In this document: piece by piece, positions 62,461 to 64,000 of the stretch | How positions within the stretch are numbered: the stretch's first letter is position 1 | Layout: each line of letters opens with the position of its first letter | Source of the DNA: Microbacterium testaceum | GTDB taxonomy: Bacteria > Actinomycetota > Actinomycetes > Actinomycetales > Microbacteriaceae | Assembly (NCBI RefSeq): GCF_020781835.1 | Contig: NZ_JAJGNJ010000002.1 | Location: forward strand, 413,772 to 477,771 | Length of the DNA: 64,000 nt | Direction of reading: 5' to 3' | The notes under the pieces: model-generated | What the model saw: the letters and a program-made list of their open reading frames with translations, nothing else | What the model was told of the DNA's origin: nothing | Database searches by the model: none | Translations under genes and position numbers: made by a program

Positions 62461-62771
62461 CCTCCGGAGTGGCCTCGCGTCCGTGCCCGGTGGACCCGGT
62501 GGCCGATCAGCGTCGTGCGGCTCAGCCGAGCGTCACCACCCGCCGCTCCCGCGGGCCCGGCCGCTGCCGCGGGCCCGGCCGCTGCCAGGCCACGTCGTTC
62601 GATCGAACTTCACCCGCCCTTGCGGTGGTGGGAGAAAAACCCGGTCACGCGCCTGTTGTCATTGCGCTCAGCCGGTTCGCCGATCCTCCACACCCTGCCG
62701 CACCCCCGACCTATCCCCATCTGTCCTCCGGGGTCCGCTTCGGTGTCGGAGGCTCTGGCTAGCATGCATAC
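62461..62771. other. Intergenic region with an 18-bp tandem repeat
   Basis: About 310 bp without a clear gene. GCGGGCCCGGCCGCTGCC occurs twice in tandem at 62551-62586. Just before the next gene a TAGCAT -10 box (62760-62765) ends six bases before the ATG at 62772, again fitting a leaderless transcript. Short Pro/Arg-rich frames here look like shadows. Confidence 0.5.
62551..62586. repeat. Two exact tandem copies of an 18-bp GC-rich unit
   Basis: The unit GCGGGCCCGGCCGCTGCC is repeated exactly (62551-62568 and 62569-62586). Each contains GGGCCC and CGGCCG palindromes. No function is apparent. Confidence 0.8.
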
Positions 62772-64000
62772 ATGACCTTCGAGCCGCCTCTGCCGTCACC
62801 GGATGATGGGGTTGCGGCCCTGTCGTCGGTGCTGGCCGAGGTGCGCGGAGTGGATGCCGAGGTCGCCTCCGCCGAAGCCCGGCGCGTGCGCGCGCTCGCG
62901 CGCGCGGGGCACCTCGCCCTCGACGCTGCCGCGGGGGTGCGGGCCTCGTCGAAGGCGGCGGAGATGGCGCTGCGGGAGGTCGCGTCCGAGATCGCGGCGG
63001 CCGAGTGCGTGTCGGACCGCAGCGTGCAGGCGCAGATCAGTCGGGCGATGACCCTCGCCGACGACTTTCCTGTGACCCTCGATGCGTGGGAGGCGGGCGT
63101 GCTGACCCGGGCGCACGTGCGGGTGATCGTGGATGCCGGCACCCCGCTGCCCCTCGAACGGCGCCACGAGTTCGACGTGCTCGCCGTCGCCACCGCTGAG
63201 GGCCTGAGCCCGGGGCGGTTGAAGACCCGCCTGGCCGCGCTGACCGAGTCGCTGCAGCCGACGACCCTGACAGAACGTCACCGGCGGGGACGCCAGACCC
63301 GGTGCGTGCGGGTCGTGCCGGGGGAGGACGGCATGTCCGACCTGATCGCGACGCTGCCCACGGTGCTGGCGGTGGGGATCTATGACCGGCTCGTGCAGCA
63401 GAGTGCGGCGCTCGTCGATCTGCGTCGAGAAGCACCGATGAACCCGGACACCGGGGGTGCAGCCGACACGCGGACCGCCGATCAGCTACGCGCCGACATC
63501 CTCGCCGACCTGCTCCTGACCGCCGCCCCCGACGCCGACCCCACCCGCGTCGACGACGGCCCCGGCACGCTCGGCTCGATCCGCGCACGCGTGCAGGTCG
63601 TCGTCCCCGCGTTGACGATGCTGCGGCCGGGAGACGAGAACCTCGACCCCGCCGACCTCGTGGGGCACGGGCCTATCGATGCCACCACTGCTCGGGCCCT
63701 TGCCGAGGCCACGGCTCTGCCCTGGGATCGTGTCGTGACCCACCCCGTCACCGGGGCGGTGCTGCGCACCGACACCTACCACCGCACCACCGCGATCGAC
63801 CGCCACCTCCGCGCCCGCGACCGCCACTGCCGCTGGCCCGGCTGCACCGCCCCCGCCATCCGCTGCGAGGTGGACCACACCCACGACTACGCCCTCGGTG
63901 GCGCCACGGACGTGTCCAACCTGGCCCACCTGAGGCTGTCGCATGAATCTGCCCGGGCTCGGATGAGCCGGGGCGGCAGGGCCGAGCGGCCCTGCGGTTC
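62772..64000 (+). CDS. DUF222/HNH (13E12-type) protein, 3' part disrupted or cut by the window edge
   Basis: This has the DUF222 domain followed by an HNH motif common in actinobacterial 13E12-type repeat proteins. The DUF222 part includes AECVSDRSVQAQISRAMTLADDFPVTLDAWEAGVLTRAHVRVI. The HNH core starts RDRHCRWPGCTAPAIRCEVDHTHDYALGGATDVSNLAHL. At that point (about 63,932) the family normally continues with C-x-x-HH, but here the frame runs on as RLSHESARARMSR, which does not match. The frame stays open to the window end. The leaderless promoter TAGCAT is directly upstream of the ATG. Confidence 0.8.
   Translation, partial: MTFEPPLPSPDDGVAALSSVLAEVRGVDAEVASAEARRVRALARAGHLALDAAAGVRASSKAAEMALREVASEIAAAECVSDRSVQAQISRAMTLADDFPVTLDAWEAGVLTRAHVRVIVDAGTPLPLERRHEFDVLAVATAEGLSPGRLKTRLAALTESLQPTTLTERHRRGRQTRCVRVVPGEDGMSDLIATLPTVLAVGIYDRLVQQSAALVDLRREAPMNPDTGGAADTRTADQLRADILADLLLTAAPDADPTRVDDGPGTLGSIRARVQVVVPALTMLRPGDENLDPADLVGHGPIDATTARALAEATALPWDRVVTHPVTGAVLRTDTYHRTTAIDRHLRARDRHCRWPGCTAPAIRCEVDHTHDYALGGATDVSNLAHLRLSHESARARMSRGGRAERPCG

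Overview
The window is high-GC actinobacterial DNA and most resembles Microbacterium or a close relative in the Microbacteriaceae. The signs are the strong G/C third-position bias, chains of ATGA/GTGA overlapping genes, SCO6880-type conjugation proteins, System II cytochrome c maturation, a DUF222/HNH (13E12-type) protein, and several regulators whose -10 box lies 6-7 nt before the start codon. This placement is inferred from gene content, because no rRNA or complete tRNA is present.

The window falls into two halves. Positions 1 to about 45,522 look like part of an integrative/conjugative or plasmid-derived island. It opens with DNA-repair cargo: umuD-umuC, a Vsr/DUF559-like nuclease, an ATP-dependent DNA ligase and a DUF2188 protein. 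A leftward conjugation operon follows (15,704 to 4,520): an anchored VirB8-position protein, an M23 peptidase, a pilin-like protein, a VirB6/TrbL-like membrane protein, an SCO6880/PrgI protein, a VirB4-like ATPase, a ParA-like ATPase, a membrane protein, a VirD4/TraG-like coupling protein, an HNH-like protein, a DUF4913-like protein and ssb. No relaxase or integrase is visible, so the element probably continues left of the window.

From 16,030 to 31,463 a rightward gene train encodes an envelope and copper kit: a DsbA-like oxidoreductase, a flavoprotein, CopC, LspA, a DUF6804 protein, TlpA/ResA, CcdA, ResB, CtaG (frameshifted here), Lnt, two M23 peptidases, CcsB and a CopD-CtaG fusion. Positions 31,526-45,074 carry metal resistance: an ArsR/CDF pair, a CmtR-like/CDF pair, csoR-copZ-copA-copB, DUF6153 and DUF305 proteins, a BNR-repeat lipoprotein, another M23 peptidase, a four-helix-bundle copper-storage protein, a membrane DUF305 protein and a second CmtR-like/CDF pair. 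The island appears to end at a 24-bp tRNA-Ser-like 3' end followed by a strong terminator (45,499-45,568). That is the expected footprint of integration at a tRNA gene.

To the right of this boundary the DNA looks chromosomal. An XRE-cupin regulator precedes an ABC transporter (ATPase, permease, lipoprotein), an enolase-superfamily enzyme, an NAD-dependent epimerase/dehydrogenase, malate synthase G and a cytosine/nucleoside deaminase, probably a catabolic cluster that feeds glyoxylate into malate. Next is a compact DosRS-like dormancy regulon: three universal stress proteins, a GAF-GAF histidine kinase, a NarL-type response regulator, a flavin-reductase-like PNPOx-fold protein, an MDR alcohol dehydrogenase, a membrane protein and a 40-residue ORF. 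Copies of a GGGACCTTCGRCCC-like box lie in the intergenic regions of this block. The window ends in a DUF222/HNH protein whose HNH core stops matching the family near 63,932.
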